A stretch of 64,000 nt of DNA from Coriobacteriaceae bacterium (GCA_025992855.1 DAJPGB010000001.1:2108001-2172000), one strand, 5' to 3'. Positions 49,882-57,785 are shown, numbered from the stretch's first letter. The notes: generated by a model not told the origin, from the letters alone. Numbers and translations: made by a program.

Positions 49882-49954
49882 GTGCATTACCTCCTGTGGT
49901 TAAACGGGCTTATGCCCTCCCACATCGTATCGTGTGCCCTATTGCACACATATA

Positions 49955-49980
49955 ACGGGCGCCCCGGTCGGGGCACCCGT
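49955..49980 (-). promoter_or_regulatory. Hairpin in the rplK-rplA spacer
   Basis: ACGGGTGCCCC / GGGGCGCCCGT (one mismatch) with a GACC loop lies between rplK and rplA and is followed by only two T. It could be an RNA-stability or partial attenuation element; an L1-binding role is unproven. Confidence 0.4.
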
Positions 49981-49998
49981 CATTACCTAAAGAAATCG

Positions 49999-50427
49999 CT
50001 ACTCAGCGATGGTGACGCCCATGGAACGGGCGGTACCGGCGATGATCTTCTTGGCGGCGTCAATGTCGTTGGCATTGAGGTCCGGCATCTTGATCTCGGC
50101 GATCTTGGTAAGCTGCTCCTGGGAGAGCTGACCAACCTTGTCGGCCTGGGGCTTAGCGGAACCAGACTTGAGGTTCAGCTCCTTCTTGATGAGGTGAGCC
50201 GCCGGCGGGGTCTTGGTGATGAAGGAGAAGGACTTATCCTCGTAGACAGAGATCTCAACGGGGATGATGTCACCCTTCTTGTCCTGCGTCTCGGCGTTAA
50301 AGGCCTGGCAGAACTGCATGATGTTCACGCCAGCAGCGCCCAGGGCGGGACCGACGGGAGGAGCGGGGTTAGCTGCACCAGCAGGAATCTGGAGCTTAAT
50401 GACGTTGGCAACCTTCTTCTCAGCCAT
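49999..50427 (-). CDS. rplK: 50S ribosomal protein L11
   Basis: GTPase-centre protein, 142 residues. N-terminal KLQIPAGAANPAPPVGPALG is the thiostrepton-region signature, and the C-terminal RNA-binding domain ends IIAGTARSMGVTI. ATG 50427 has AAAGGA upstream. It follows nusG after a 120-nt spacer with no visible gene. Confidence 0.97.
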   Translation of the reverse strand: MAEKKVANVIKLQIPAGAANPAPPVGPALGAAGVNIMQFCQAFNAETQDKKGDIIPVEISVYEDKSFSFITKTPPAAHLIKKELNLKSGSAKPQADKVGQLSQEQLTKIAEIKMPDLNANDIDAAKKIIAGTARSMGVTIAE

Positions 50428-50547
50428 GGTCATTCCTTTCGAATCACGAGTGTGAAGTACTTGCTATATCGTAAGCACGCACGTGTTAGAAGCACTCCTG
50501 AGATGAGCAGTCACAGAAGAAGCACGCTCGCGCGAACGGACAAAAAC

Positions 50548-51084
50548 TTAAGCGATGACAGCGACCTGGTTAAAGTCGAGCTCGACCGGCGTCTCGCGGC
50601 CAAAGATCATCAGCGTGACCTTGAGCTTGCCAGCCTCGGTGTTAACCTCGGAGACCTTGCCATCAAAGTCGGTAAGCGGGCCATCGGTGACGCGGACGGA
50701 CGTGCCGACCTGAATATCAACCGAGGTGCGCTTGGGCGAATCGCCCTTACCGGGACGACGAGTCATCTTGTTGTACTCGTCACGGGAAAGCGGAGCGGGC
50801 TTGCCGTTGCCGCCTAGGAAACCGGTGACGCCAGGCGTGTTGCGAACACACGTCCAAGCATCGTCATCCATCTCCATGCGGACCAGGACATAACCCGGGA
50901 AGATCTTGGAATCCTTGGTCTCGCGCTTGCCACCCTCTTTAATCTCGGTGACGCGCTCCATAGGAATCTCGATATCAAAGATACGGTCCTGCATGCCCAT
51001 GGTCTCGATGCGATGCTCGAGATCGGACTTAACGCGGTTCTCGTATCCAGAGTAAGTGTGAACGACGTACCAACGCTTAGACAT
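50548..51084 (-). CDS. nusG: Transcription termination/antitermination factor NusG
   Basis: Bridges RNA polymerase to Rho or the ribosome. The 178-residue protein has the NGN domain (KRWYVVHTYSGYENRVKSDL; KIFPGYVLVRMEMDDDAW) and a C-terminal KOW domain (VRVTDGPLTDFDGKVSEVN). It starts 3 nt after secE. Confidence 0.97.
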   Translation of the reverse strand: MSKRWYVVHTYSGYENRVKSDLEHRIETMGMQDRIFDIEIPMERVTEIKEGGKRETKDSKIFPGYVLVRMEMDDDAWTCVRNTPGVTGFLGGNGKPAPLSRDEYNKMTRRPGKGDSPKRTSVDIQVGTSVRVTDGPLTDFDGKVSEVNTEAGKLKVTLMIFGRETPVELDFNQVAVIA

Positions 51085-51087
51085 GGT

Positions 51088-51426
51088 TTAGCCCCTCAAT
51101 CCAGAGAACAGAGCAAGAGCCTCGCCAAAGCCAGCATCGAGCAGAGCGATGACGACGCCGACGACGATCAGAGAAGCGCAAACGACGACCGAGTAGTTCA
51201 CGAGCTCCTTCTTATCGGGCCACGTGACACGCTTCATCTCGGACTTCACCGAGGCGAAATACTTCTTGGTACGGGCGAAGAAACCAGGCTTCTCGTTCTT
51301 CTTGGACTTCGCAGCCTTCTCGTTCTTCTTGGCAACGGCCTTCTTGGCCTCAACCTTGGAGTTGGCGGCAGCGTTGTTGGCAGATGCCGGCTGCTGAGCC
51401 TTCTTCTTGTTCTTCTTGTTGGCCAT
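51088..51426 (-). CDS. secE: Preprotein translocase subunit SecE
   Basis: Essential clamp of the SecYEG channel. The 112-residue protein has a long Lys/Ala/Asn-rich N-terminus (1-46), the conserved amphipathic segment VKSEMKRVTWPDKKELVNYS (about 60-79) and one transmembrane helix (about 80-100). The low-complexity N-terminus is longer than in most single-helix SecE proteins. It precedes nusG as in nearly all bacteria. Confidence 0.95.
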   Translation of the reverse strand: MANKKNKKKAQQPASANNAAANSKVEAKKAVAKKNEKAAKSKKNEKPGFFARTKKYFASVKSEMKRVTWPDKKELVNYSVVVCASLIVVGVVIALLDAGFGEALALFSGLRG

Positions 51427-51502
51427 TTGGGTTACCTCCGCGCAATGCGCTTATACATGAGTAAACCGTAAGCCCCCAATTGGGAGCTTACGGAATAATG
51501 AC

Positions 51503-51578
51503 TGGCACGCCAGGAAGGACTCGAACCCTCAACACTCGGTTTTGGAGACCGATGCTCTACCAATTGAACTACTGGCGT
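51503..51578 (-). tRNA. tRNA-Trp (anticodon CCA)
   Basis: The minus strand folds into a full cloverleaf: acceptor ACGCCAG / CTGGCGT, anticodon loop CTCCAAA, T-loop GGTTCGAGTCC and an encoded 3' CCA. It lies between rpmG and secE, a common arrangement. Confidence 0.95.
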
Positions 51579-51591
51579 ATGTGACTAGAGA

Positions 51592-51741
51592 CTAGCGAGT
51601 CTCTTTGTGCAGCGTGTGGTGACGGCACCAGGGGCAATACTTCTTGATCTCCATACGATCAGGCATGGTCGACTTGTTCTTGGTGGTCGTATAGTTGCGG
51701 CGCTTGCACTCAGTGCACGCAAGAGTAACTAGAGTACGCAT
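51592..51741 (-). CDS. rpmG: 50S ribosomal protein L33
   Basis: A 49-residue protein, MRTLVTLACTECKRRNYTTT then KNKSTMPDRMEIKKYCPWCR, ending HHTLHKETR. Two CxxC pairs identify the zinc-binding (C+) form of L33, which tends to be repressed or replaced under zinc limitation in other bacteria. The start ATG 51741 has an AAAGGTTCAGG leader. Too short for ordinary ORF lists, but it is in the expected place before tRNA-Trp and secE. Confidence 0.95.
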   Translation of the reverse strand: MRTLVTLACTECKRRNYTTTKNKSTMPDRMEIKKYCPWCRHHTLHKETR

Positions 51742-51786
51742 GTATCCTGAACCTTTCATTTCCGCCCCGTACGGGCACGAGTTGGT

Positions 51787-51816
51787 ACTTTATCAGCTCT
51801 ATATAAGTGCTGTCAA
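51787..51816 (-). promoter_or_regulatory. Promoter of rpmG-tRNA-Trp-secE-nusG
   Basis: Minus-strand TTGACA (51811-51816), an 18-nt spacer and TAAAGT (51787-51792), with GATAAA an alternative -10. It sits 46 nt before rpmG. The remaining gap to 51961 shows no gene. Confidence 0.65.
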
Positions 51817-51961
51817 TGAAAACCTCGAATCAATTGGTTCTCGGTGGATCCATTCATATTTGGAACACATCAATGAAGCCAACGAGAGCTAATCGACGGT
51901 GCGCCCAGGACCATTGTCGATCCTCTCGACACCAGCAACGGCTCAATATCCATTGCAGAAA

Positions 51962-51993
51962 AGAACCCGGCACCCATATAAGTGCCGGGTTCT
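51962..51993 (-). terminator. Terminator of tuf
   Basis: Perfect 12-bp stem AGAACCCGGCAC / GTGCCGGGTTCT with an 8-nt loop and a short T run on the minus strand, 28 nt after the tuf stop. Confidence 0.85.
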
Positions 51994-52020
51994 CTAAGTC
52001 AGCTATATCAAAGAGCTAAT

Positions 52021-53211
52021 TTACTCAATGATCGTGGAGACGATGCCCGAACCGACGGTGTGGCCACCCTCGCGGATAGCGAAACGCAGGCCCTCCTCCA
52101 TGGCGATCGGGTGGATGAGGTCGCCCTCGATGGTGATGTGGTCACCAGGCATAGCCATCTCGGTGCCCTCGGGGAGCTTGACCGTACCGGTAACGTCGGT
52201 GGTACGGAAGTAGAACTGAGGACGATAACCATCGAAGAACGGGGTGTGACGGCCGCCCTCCTCCTTGGTCAGAACGTAGATCTCGCCGGTGAACTTGGTG
52301 TGCGGGGTAACCGAACCGGGCTTGCAGAGAACCTGGCCGCGCTCGATGTCCTCGCGCTTGATGCCGCGGAGCAGCAGACCGACGTTGTCGCCAGCCTCGC
52401 AGAAGTCCATGGACTTACGGAACATCTCGATACCGGTGACAACGGTGTTCTGGGTATCCTTGATGCCGACGATCTCGACGGGCTCGTTGAGCTTGAGCTC
52501 ACCGCGCTCGACACGGCCGGTAGCAACGGTACCACGGCCGGAGATGGTCATAACGTCCTCAACAGCCATCAGGAACGGGAGGTCGTTGTTACGAGCAGGC
52601 GTCGGGATGTACTCGTCGACAGCGTTCATGAGCTCGCGAATGGCGTCCATCCACTTGGCGTCGCCCTCGAGAGCGCCCAGAGCGGAACCACGGATGACGG
52701 GGATGTCGTCGCCGGGGAAATCGTACTCGGAGAGGAGCTCACGGGTCTCCATCTCGACGAGGTCGATGAGCTCGTCATCGTCGACCATGTCGCACTTGTT
52801 CAGGAAGACGACGATGTAAGGAACGCCGACCTGACGGGCGAGCAGGATGTGCTCGCGGGTCTGAGCCATGGGGCCGTCGGTAGCAGCGATGACCAGGATA
52901 GCGCCGTCCATCTGAGCAGCACCGGAGATCATGTTCTTGACGTAGTCAGCGTGGCCCGGGCAGTCAACGTGAGCGTAGTGACGGGCAGCAGTCTCGTACT
53001 CGACGTGGGAGACGGAGATCGTAATGCCGCGCTCGCGCTCCTCGGGAGCCTTGTCGATGTTCTCGAACGCAGTGAAGTCAGCCTTGCAGCCCTCGGTCTC
53101 GGAGAGAACCTTGGTGATGGCAGCGGTCAGCGTGGTCTTGCCGTGGTCGACGTGACCAATGGTGCCGATGTTAACATGCGGCTTAGTGCGCTCAAACTTC
53201 TCTTTGGCCAT
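52021..53211 (-). CDS. tuf: Elongation factor Tu
   Basis: Delivers aminoacyl-tRNA to the ribosome. The 396-residue GTPase has G1 GHVDHGKTT (18-26), RGITIS, DCPGHADYVKNM and NKCDMVDD, followed by the two beta-barrel domains ending VGSGIVSTIIE. ATG 53211 follows AGGAGGGCTTT. It lies behind tRNA-Tyr, tRNA-Thr and tRNA-Met as in the E. coli tufB locus, instead of behind fusA. Confidence 0.97.
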   Translation of the reverse strand: MAKEKFERTKPHVNIGTIGHVDHGKTTLTAAITKVLSETEGCKADFTAFENIDKAPEERERGITISVSHVEYETAARHYAHVDCPGHADYVKNMISGAAQMDGAILVIAATDGPMAQTREHILLARQVGVPYIVVFLNKCDMVDDDELIDLVEMETRELLSEYDFPGDDIPVIRGSALGALEGDAKWMDAIRELMNAVDEYIPTPARNNDLPFLMAVEDVMTISGRGTVATGRVERGELKLNEPVEIVGIKDTQNTVVTGIEMFRKSMDFCEAGDNVGLLLRGIKREDIERGQVLCKPGSVTPHTKFTGEIYVLTKEEGGRHTPFFDGYRPQFYFRTTDVTGTVKLPEGTEMAMPGDHITIEGDLIHPIAMEEGLRFAIREGGHTVGSGIVSTIIE

Positions 53212-53307
53212 AAAGCCCTCCTCTAAACAGGTCGTCCCCGGACGGGACTTTGCCTTTATACCATAGTGGCCTCTCAACATACTATTGAGAAGCCACCGTG
53301 TTACCTA

Positions 53308-53384
53308 TGGTAGCGGTGACTGGATTCGAACCAGTGACGCCACGGGTATGAACCGTGTGCTCTAACCAACTGAGCTACACCGCC
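53308..53384 (-). tRNA. tRNA-Met (anticodon CAT, elongator)
   Basis: Minus-strand cloverleaf with acceptor GGCGGTG / CACCGCT, anticodon loop TTCATAC, T-loop GGTTCGAATCC and an encoded CCA. Position 1-72 is a G-T pair and the anticodon stem is CACGG/CCGTG, without the three G-C pairs of initiators, so it is an elongator. Confidence 0.9.
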
Positions 53385-53387
53385 GGA

Positions 53388-53463
53388 TGGAGCCTGCAAC
53401 CAGACTTGAACTGGTGACCTCTTCGTTACCAACGAAGTGCTCTACCGACTGAGCTATACAGGC
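53388..53463 (-). tRNA. tRNA-Thr (anticodon GGT)
   Basis: Minus-strand cloverleaf with acceptor GCCTGTA / TGCAGGC, anticodon stem CTTCG/CGAAG around TTGGTAA, T-loop GGTTGC-type arm and an encoded CCA. It is 3 nt from the neighbouring tRNA-Met. Confidence 0.92.
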
Positions 53464-53473
53464 ACTTGACGGG

Positions 53474-53555
53474 TGGGAGCTATAGGATTCGAACCTATGT
53501 AGGCAGAGCCAACGGGTTTACAGCCCGTCCCCATTAACCACTCGGGCAAACTCCC
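53474..53555 (-). tRNA. tRNA-Tyr (anticodon GTA)
   Basis: Minus-strand class II tRNA with acceptor GGGAGTT / AGCTCCC, anticodon loop CTGTAAA, a long variable arm (TGGCTCTGCCTA region) and T-loop GGTTCGAATCC. The 3' end reads CCC, so CCA is not encoded. First gene of the tRNA-tuf unit. Confidence 0.93.
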
Positions 53556-53617
53556 AATCGTTCAAGTATCCGCAGGTCCTTTGGTCTTTTGGACCGCCGC
53601 CCCCGCGAACGAAAAAG

Positions 53618-53647
53618 ATAATACGATGCAACCTTGGGGGCTGTCAA
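53618..53647 (-). promoter_or_regulatory. Promoter of the tRNA-Tyr/Thr/Met-tuf unit
   Basis: Minus-strand TTGACA (53642-53647), an 18-nt spacer and TATTAT (53618-53623), about 60 nt before tRNA-Tyr. A near-consensus promoter, suitable for stable RNA plus tuf. No gene is convincing in 53648-53859. Confidence 0.75.
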
Positions 53648-53859
53648 CGAAAACCTCTAGATACACGGTGCCGGGCGTATCTATATACCTTTGACCTGCT
53701 GTTTTGCTGAGTTTGAATATGAAGGACGGTGGATTTTGCTGCACTGGTGACATTTCCCGAGGGAGCACTTTGTCACGGTGGAGTACTCCGGCGGGAACGA
53801 ACTTCGATAACGGCTCATTTGCACCTATATATAGGTCGTGATCGGGGTCCGGCAGAATC

Positions 53860-53952
53860 GAGCGTGGATAATCTCCCACTTTTGGCGTACCCCCAAGGCC
53901 AAAGTGGCAGATTATCCACGCTCATTCACTAGGCGGGAGATTTTCCACGCTC
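53860..53952. repeat. GAGCGTGGATAATCT hairpin with extra copy
   Basis: GAGCGTGGATAATCT (53860-53874) pairs with AGATTATCCACGCTC (53909-53923). Inside, CCACTTTTGGC pairs with GCCAAAGTGG. A third half, AGATTTTCCACGCTC, follows in direct orientation at 53938-53952, after 14 nt. Confidence 0.75.
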
Positions 53953-54006
53953 GTTCGTCCGAAAATCCTCGCCCGATCAAGTAGACCAGGGGCCTCATCG
54001 TTTTCA

Positions 54007-54141
54007 TCTCAATCTGTAACAGTAAGAGGGTTATTCCTCCCCTATCTGTTACAGATTGAGATATTACGCAGACACCCCAGCTCACGTCTCATTCTGTAAC
54101 AGTAAGAACGGTTTTCCGCCCCTTCGTGTTACAGATCGAGA
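54007..54141. repeat. Alternating half-repeat array, 40-nt period (array 2)
   Basis: Half-repeats of TCTCAATCTGTAACA and its reverse complement alternate at 54007, 54047, 54087 and 54127 with three 25-nt spacers, the same geometry as at 43657-43791. Some halves carry one or two substitutions. Spacers inside each hairpin contain small stems (GAGG/CCTC, CGG/CCG). It lies in the gap between tRNA-Tyr and tRNA-Thr(TGT). Confidence 0.88.
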
Positions 54142-54194
54142 CAAACCTGAAGCCTGGTTGACGCCAAACCCGCTACTTATCGACATAAATAGAA

Positions 54195-54222
54195 ACGGGC
54201 CCTGTCCCATAAGGAACAGAGC
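54195..54222 (-). terminator. Terminator of tRNA-Thr(TGT)
   Basis: Minus-strand GGGCTCTGTTCC pairs with GGGACAGGGCCC (imperfect) around TTAT, followed by GTTTCT. The right arm contains GGGACAGG. Confidence 0.7.
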
Positions 54223-54234
54223 CCGAAACTCTCA

Positions 54235-54309
54235 TGGAGCCAGTGACAGGAATCGAACCTGCAACCCACTGATTACAAATCAGTTGCGCTACCGTTGCGC
54301 CACACTGGC
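54235..54309 (-). tRNA. tRNA-Thr (anticodon TGT)
   Basis: Minus-strand cloverleaf with acceptor GCCAGTG / CACTGGC, anticodon stem CTGAT/ATCAG around TTGTA, T-loop GGTTCGATTCC and an encoded CCA. It has its own promoter and terminator and is the second Thr tRNA in the window. Confidence 0.93.
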
Positions 54310-54339
54310 ACACTTGGCGCTTTCGCGCGAAGCCTGTTA

Positions 54340-54368
54340 AGAATAAAGGAATTGCGGACGGGGCGCAA
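54340..54368 (-). promoter_or_regulatory. Promoter of tRNA-Thr(TGT)
   Basis: Minus-strand TTGCGC (54363-54368), a 17-nt spacer and TATTCT (54340-54345), about 30 nt before the tRNA. Confidence 0.6.
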
Positions 54369-54393
54369 CAGACCCTTCGACCGACCACATCTC

Positions 54394-54458
54394 AAAACTA
54401 TTCGCCAGAACGAATAGTTTTATCTGTTCGCCAAAACAAAAAACTATTCGTTTTGGCG
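54394..54458. repeat. AAAACTATTCG repeated hairpins
   Basis: AAAACTATTCG (54394-54404) pairs with CGAATAGTTTT (54411-54421). A direct copy of AAAACTATTCG recurs at 54440-54450, flanked by CGCCAAAAC and GTTTTGGCG, which also pair. It lies downstream of rae1 and upstream of the tRNA-Thr promoter; AT-rich compared with its surroundings. Confidence 0.6.
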
Positions 54459-54533
54459 ACGGCAAGTCCACAACCCAACAACTACAAGTCAGTGAATTGA
54501 CCAGCCGAGTAGCTGGTCTCTACAGATACTCCC

Positions 54534-55211
54534 CTACCGGCCACGAAGGGCCTTGAGCTTGGCCAGGGCATCGGGGCTCAGGCGACTGCCCAGAGTCATC
54601 TTGATCTGCGGAGCTTCCTCTGCCTCGTGAACGTCGTTATCGATCTGCTTGATCTCGTCCACCAGCATACGGCTCGAGATGCGCGTAACACCCTTGCCCA
54701 TGACGACGGCCTGGATTGTGCCGTCACTCGACACCACGGAGCATGCGCGGCCTTCCTCGCGTGCCTCGATGCAGAGCTTCTGCACCACGGTATCGGCAGA
54801 GACACCCGTCGGCGAAAACTCGATGCGCACGCCGCGGGCCGGCAGGTTGGGACGCTCGCTGGAGATATTGCCCGCGCCGTCAAACACGATCACGGCCTCG
54901 TAGCGGCCCTGGGCAAAGGCGGCGACGTCGTTGATGAGGGCGGTGCGCGCCATATCGTGAACGTCGCTGGAATACGGATCGTCGGAATGGTCGTATACGA
55001 GCTTTTCGTAGCGCGGCGTGCAGTGGATCACGTTGTAGCCGTCGACCACCAAAAGCTCGGGCTTGTTGGAGTGCACCGTCGAGACCGGGTCAGCGATAGC
55101 CTGCGCAAACGCATTGCCGCCCACGCCATAGGTCGCGGCCGAAACAATCGGCTTGGCCGAGCCCTCGCCAAAGCGCTTGGCCTTGGACTTGGCACGGTTC
55201 TTTTTGGACAT
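54534..55211 (-). CDS. NYN/PIN-like ribonuclease, Rae1 (YacP) family
   Basis: A 225-residue protein with the PIN-like core LLVVDGYNVIHC (about 53-64), MARTALINDVAAFAQGRYEA, VVFDGAGN and acidic ADTVVQKL and SSDGTIQ positions that form the metal site. B. subtilis Rae1 cleaves mRNA in the ribosomal A-site and sits next to rlmB as here. The N-terminus has a basic extension of about 50 residues. It starts 3 nt after rlmB. Confidence 0.85.
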   Translation of the reverse strand: MSKKNRAKSKAKRFGEGSAKPIVSAATYGVGGNAFAQAIADPVSTVHSNKPELLVVDGYNVIHCTPRYEKLVYDHSDDPYSSDVHDMARTALINDVAAFAQGRYEAVIVFDGAGNISSERPNLPARGVRIEFSPTGVSADTVVQKLCIEAREEGRACSVVSSDGTIQAVVMGKGVTRISSRMLVDEIKQIDNDVHEAEEAPQIKMTLGSRLSPDALAKLKALRGR

Positions 55212-55214
55212 GCG

Positions 55215-56129
55215 CTACTCCTCCCCCATGAGCTCGCCGGCGTTGCGGCGCAGCCACTCAAAGCAGAGGGCCGTAGTCGCCTGGGCAACATTGAGGCTCT
55301 CGGTCATGCCGCGCTGGGGAAGCTTGGTCAAAAAGTCGCATTTCTCGAGCACCAGACGCGAGATGCCGTCGCCCTCGGAACCCATGACGAGTGCCACGCG
55401 GCCCTCGAAGGGGGCATCCCAGCAGCTGCCCTCGGCGTGCTCAGAGGCACCGCCCACCCAAAAACCGGCGGCTTTGAGGTCATCGAGCGCACGAGCGATA
55501 TTGGGGACCTGCGCGATGGGCAGATGCATAACGGCGCCGGCAGAAGTCTTGTAGCTACCCACCGTTACGCCGGCGGCTCGTTTGTTGGCGATGATGACGC
55601 CCGCTGCGCCCACAACCTCGGCAGAGCGCACGATGGCGCCAAAGTTACCGTCGTCGGTCACATGGTCGAGCACAACGACAAGCGCCGGGCCGTCGCCCGC
55701 GCGATCGAGGATGTCGGCGACATCGGCATAGGGGAAGTTGCCAACCTCGAGCGCAATGCCCTGGTGAGCGCCATGGCTCGACAGCGCATCGAGCTGCGCG
55801 CGTGGAACGAACTTAATGCGGACGCCCGCGGCGTTGAGGTCATCGACCAGGCGCGACAAGGCGGCATCGCGCTCCCCGCCCTCGGCAATGAGCGCGCACT
55901 TGATGGGAAAACCAGTGCGTAGCGCCTCGGCGGCAGCACGACGACCTTCGATAAACTCGCCCTTGGGAGCCTGGACAGCGTCGCGGTTGCGATCGCGCTG
56001 CGGACGTGCGGCCTGGGTGCGATCGCGCTGGCCCTTGGGAGCGGCAGCGCGATCATTGCGGCGAATCGGACGCGAGCCAGAAGCAGCCTGCTTGCCGCCA
56101 CGAGGCGCACGCTTGCGATTGTCGGCCAT
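55215..56129 (-). CDS. rlmB: 23S rRNA (guanosine-2'-O-)-methyltransferase RlmB, TrmH family
   Basis: Methylates a 23S rRNA guanosine. The 304-residue SPOUT protein has a basic, disordered N-terminus (1-50), the substrate-binding L30e-like domain (EFIEGRRAAAEAL onward) and the knot with VLDHVTDDGNFGAIVRSAEV, MGSEGDGIS and MTESLNVAQA. ATG 56129 follows GGAGGTCG. Part of the cysS-rlmB-rae1 order common in Gram-positive bacteria. Confidence 0.92.
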   Translation of the reverse strand: MADNRKRAPRGGKQAASGSRPIRRNDRAAAPKGQRDRTQAARPQRDRNRDAVQAPKGEFIEGRRAAAEALRTGFPIKCALIAEGGERDAALSRLVDDLNAAGVRIKFVPRAQLDALSSHGAHQGIALEVGNFPYADVADILDRAGDGPALVVVLDHVTDDGNFGAIVRSAEVVGAAGVIIANKRAAGVTVGSYKTSAGAVMHLPIAQVPNIARALDDLKAAGFWVGGASEHAEGSCWDAPFEGRVALVMGSEGDGISRLVLEKCDFLTKLPQRGMTESLNVAQATTALCFEWLRRNAGELMGEE

Positions 56130-56172
56130 AAAGCGACCTCCTAAATACAACTATCAAACGAAACAAAATAAA

Positions 56173-56204
56173 CGACCGCCCATGAATATTAATTCGGGCG
56201 GTCG
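56173..56204 (-). terminator. Terminator-like hairpin between cysS and rlmB
   Basis: Perfect stem CGACCGCCC / GGGCGGTCG with a 14-nt loop, followed on the minus strand by TTTATTTTG. It probably separates cysS from rlmB-rae1. Confidence 0.8.
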
Positions 56205-56207
56205 GTA

Positions 56208-56309
56208 CGGGTTTTCCAAGTGCCCGAGATTGCCGTGAAAGAGGAGCGACGCGTACTTGAGTACGCGAGCGACGGTTTGAACGGCAAGGTCGGGTGCTTG
56301 GGAAACCCG
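56208..56309. repeat. Nested inverted element after cysS
   Basis: Arms 56208-56236 and 56281-56309 match over 24 of 29 positions. The 44-nt centre holds an inner hairpin CGCGTAC / GTACGCG (loop TTGA, 56250-56267) flanked by two direct GAGCGACG copies. The layout resembles the four core-plus-arm elements, but the core sequence is different. Confidence 0.75.
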
Positions 56310-56315
56310 CGGGGA

Positions 56316-57782
56316 TTAGAGAGATTTGATACGAGTGCCGGCGGCGGTATCCTCAATGGTGAGGCCCAGGTCCTTGAGCTGGTCGCGGATGGCGTCGGCC
56401 AGATCCCAGTTCTTGGCGGCACGGGCCTCGGCGCGGGCCTCGAGAATCTTGGCAGCAGCCTCGTCCACGTCGTCGCCCGTGTAGGCGACCAGGCCGGCGG
56501 CAACGCCCAGCAGGCCCAGCGGCAGCTCGACCTTGGGCTCGGGAAGCTCGACGCCAAACGTATCGAGCAGCTCGACCAGCGTATCGGCGGCGGCCAGGGC
56601 AGCGGCCTTGTCGGCAGCATCGCCCGCCTGCTCCAGGTACTGGTTGCACTCGGTCACAAAGCCAAAGACAGCACCCATGGCACCGGCGGTGTTAAAGTCG
56701 TCATCCATGCACTCCTTAAAGGTGGTGCGGGTCTCGGCGGCCTTGGCGGCAAACGCCTCGGCAGCCGCTTCGTCGGCATCGGCCGTCGCGTGGTTCGCGG
56801 CCCAACGCAGGTTCTCGACCGTACCGGCGATACGCGTGAGCGAGTTCTCGGCACCCTCCAGGCGCTCCCAAGAAAAGTCGAGCGGCGAGCGATAGCTCGT
56901 CTGCAGCATCAGCAGGCGCAGGGCGGCAGCGGAGTGCTGCTCGAGGACCTCGGCCAGCGTAAAGAAGTTGCCGAGCGACTTGGACATCTTCTCGCCGTCT
57001 ACCAGCAGCATGCCCGTGTGCATCCAGGTGTTGGAGAAGCCCTGGTGCCAGGCGCAGGTGGCCTGGGCGCACTCGTTCTCGTGATGCGGGAAGGCAAGGT
57101 CGGAGCCGCCGCCGTGGATGTCGATCGGAGTGCCCAGGTAGCGATGCACCATGGCGGCGCACTCGGTGTGCCAACCGGGACGGCCCTCGCCCCAGGGGCT
57201 CGGCCAGCTGGGCTCGCCGGGCTTGGCGGCCTTCCACAGGGCAAAGTCGAGCGGGTCGTTCTTGTCCTCGTTCTCCTCGATGCGCGCGCCAACCATAAGG
57301 TCGTCGATGTTGCGGCCCGAGACCTGACCATAGTTGGGATCGCTGCGCACGGCAAAGTACACGTCGCCGTTATCGGCTGCGTAAGCGTGGCCCTGCTCGA
57401 TAAGCGTCTTGATCATGGCGATCATGGGGCCGATCTCCTTGGTGGCGCGGGGGCGCACATCGGGATCGAGCACGTTGGCGGCGCGCATGACGCCGATGAA
57501 CTTGTCGGAGAACTCCGTCGCGACCTCGGCGGCCGTACGGCCCTGCTCGTTGGCGCGCTTGATGATCTTGTCGTCGACATCGGTGAGGTTCTGGGCGAAC
57601 GTGACCTCGTAACCGCTCGCGATGAGCCAGCGGCGAATCACGTCAAAGCTGATGAACGTACGGGCGTTGCCGATGTGGATGTTGTCGTAGACCGTGGGGC
57701 CGCACACGTACATGCGGACCTTGCCGGACTCGATGGGCTGGAACTCTTCCTTTTTATGGGTAGCGCTGTTGTAGATACGCAT
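56316..57782 (-). CDS. cysS: Cysteinyl-tRNA synthetase
   Basis: Charges tRNA-Cys. The 488-residue class I enzyme has CGPTVYDNIHIGNARTFISF with the HIGH-type HIGN at 36-39 and zinc Cys27, GWHTECAAM, the HHENE zinc motif and KMSKSLGN. The C-terminal helical DALR-type domain ends in EDTAAGTRIKSL. ATG 57782, with AAGGAG upstream; 3 nt from the ispF stop. Confidence 0.96.
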   Translation of the reverse strand: MRIYNSATHKKEEFQPIESGKVRMYVCGPTVYDNIHIGNARTFISFDVIRRWLIASGYEVTFAQNLTDVDDKIIKRANEQGRTAAEVATEFSDKFIGVMRAANVLDPDVRPRATKEIGPMIAMIKTLIEQGHAYAADNGDVYFAVRSDPNYGQVSGRNIDDLMVGARIEENEDKNDPLDFALWKAAKPGEPSWPSPWGEGRPGWHTECAAMVHRYLGTPIDIHGGGSDLAFPHHENECAQATCAWHQGFSNTWMHTGMLLVDGEKMSKSLGNFFTLAEVLEQHSAAALRLLMLQTSYRSPLDFSWERLEGAENSLTRIAGTVENLRWAANHATADADEAAAEAFAAKAAETRTTFKECMDDDFNTAGAMGAVFGFVTECNQYLEQAGDAADKAAALAAADTLVELLDTFGVELPEPKVELPLGLLGVAAGLVAYTGDDVDEAAAKILEARAEARAAKNWDLADAIRDQLKDLGLTIEDTAAGTRIKSL

Positions 57783-57785
57783 TCG

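Noticed and set aside
53562..53879. A 105-codon minus-strand frame upstream of tRNA-Tyr
   Set aside because: It contains the tRNA-tuf promoter and starts inside a hairpin repeat; no domain or ribosome site is visible.
43657..54141. CRISPR arrays at the 40-nt-period and 31-nt-period repeats
   Set aside because: Repeats alternate in orientation, are only 15 nt, vary between units and have no cas genes nearby. Reported as a separate repeat class instead.
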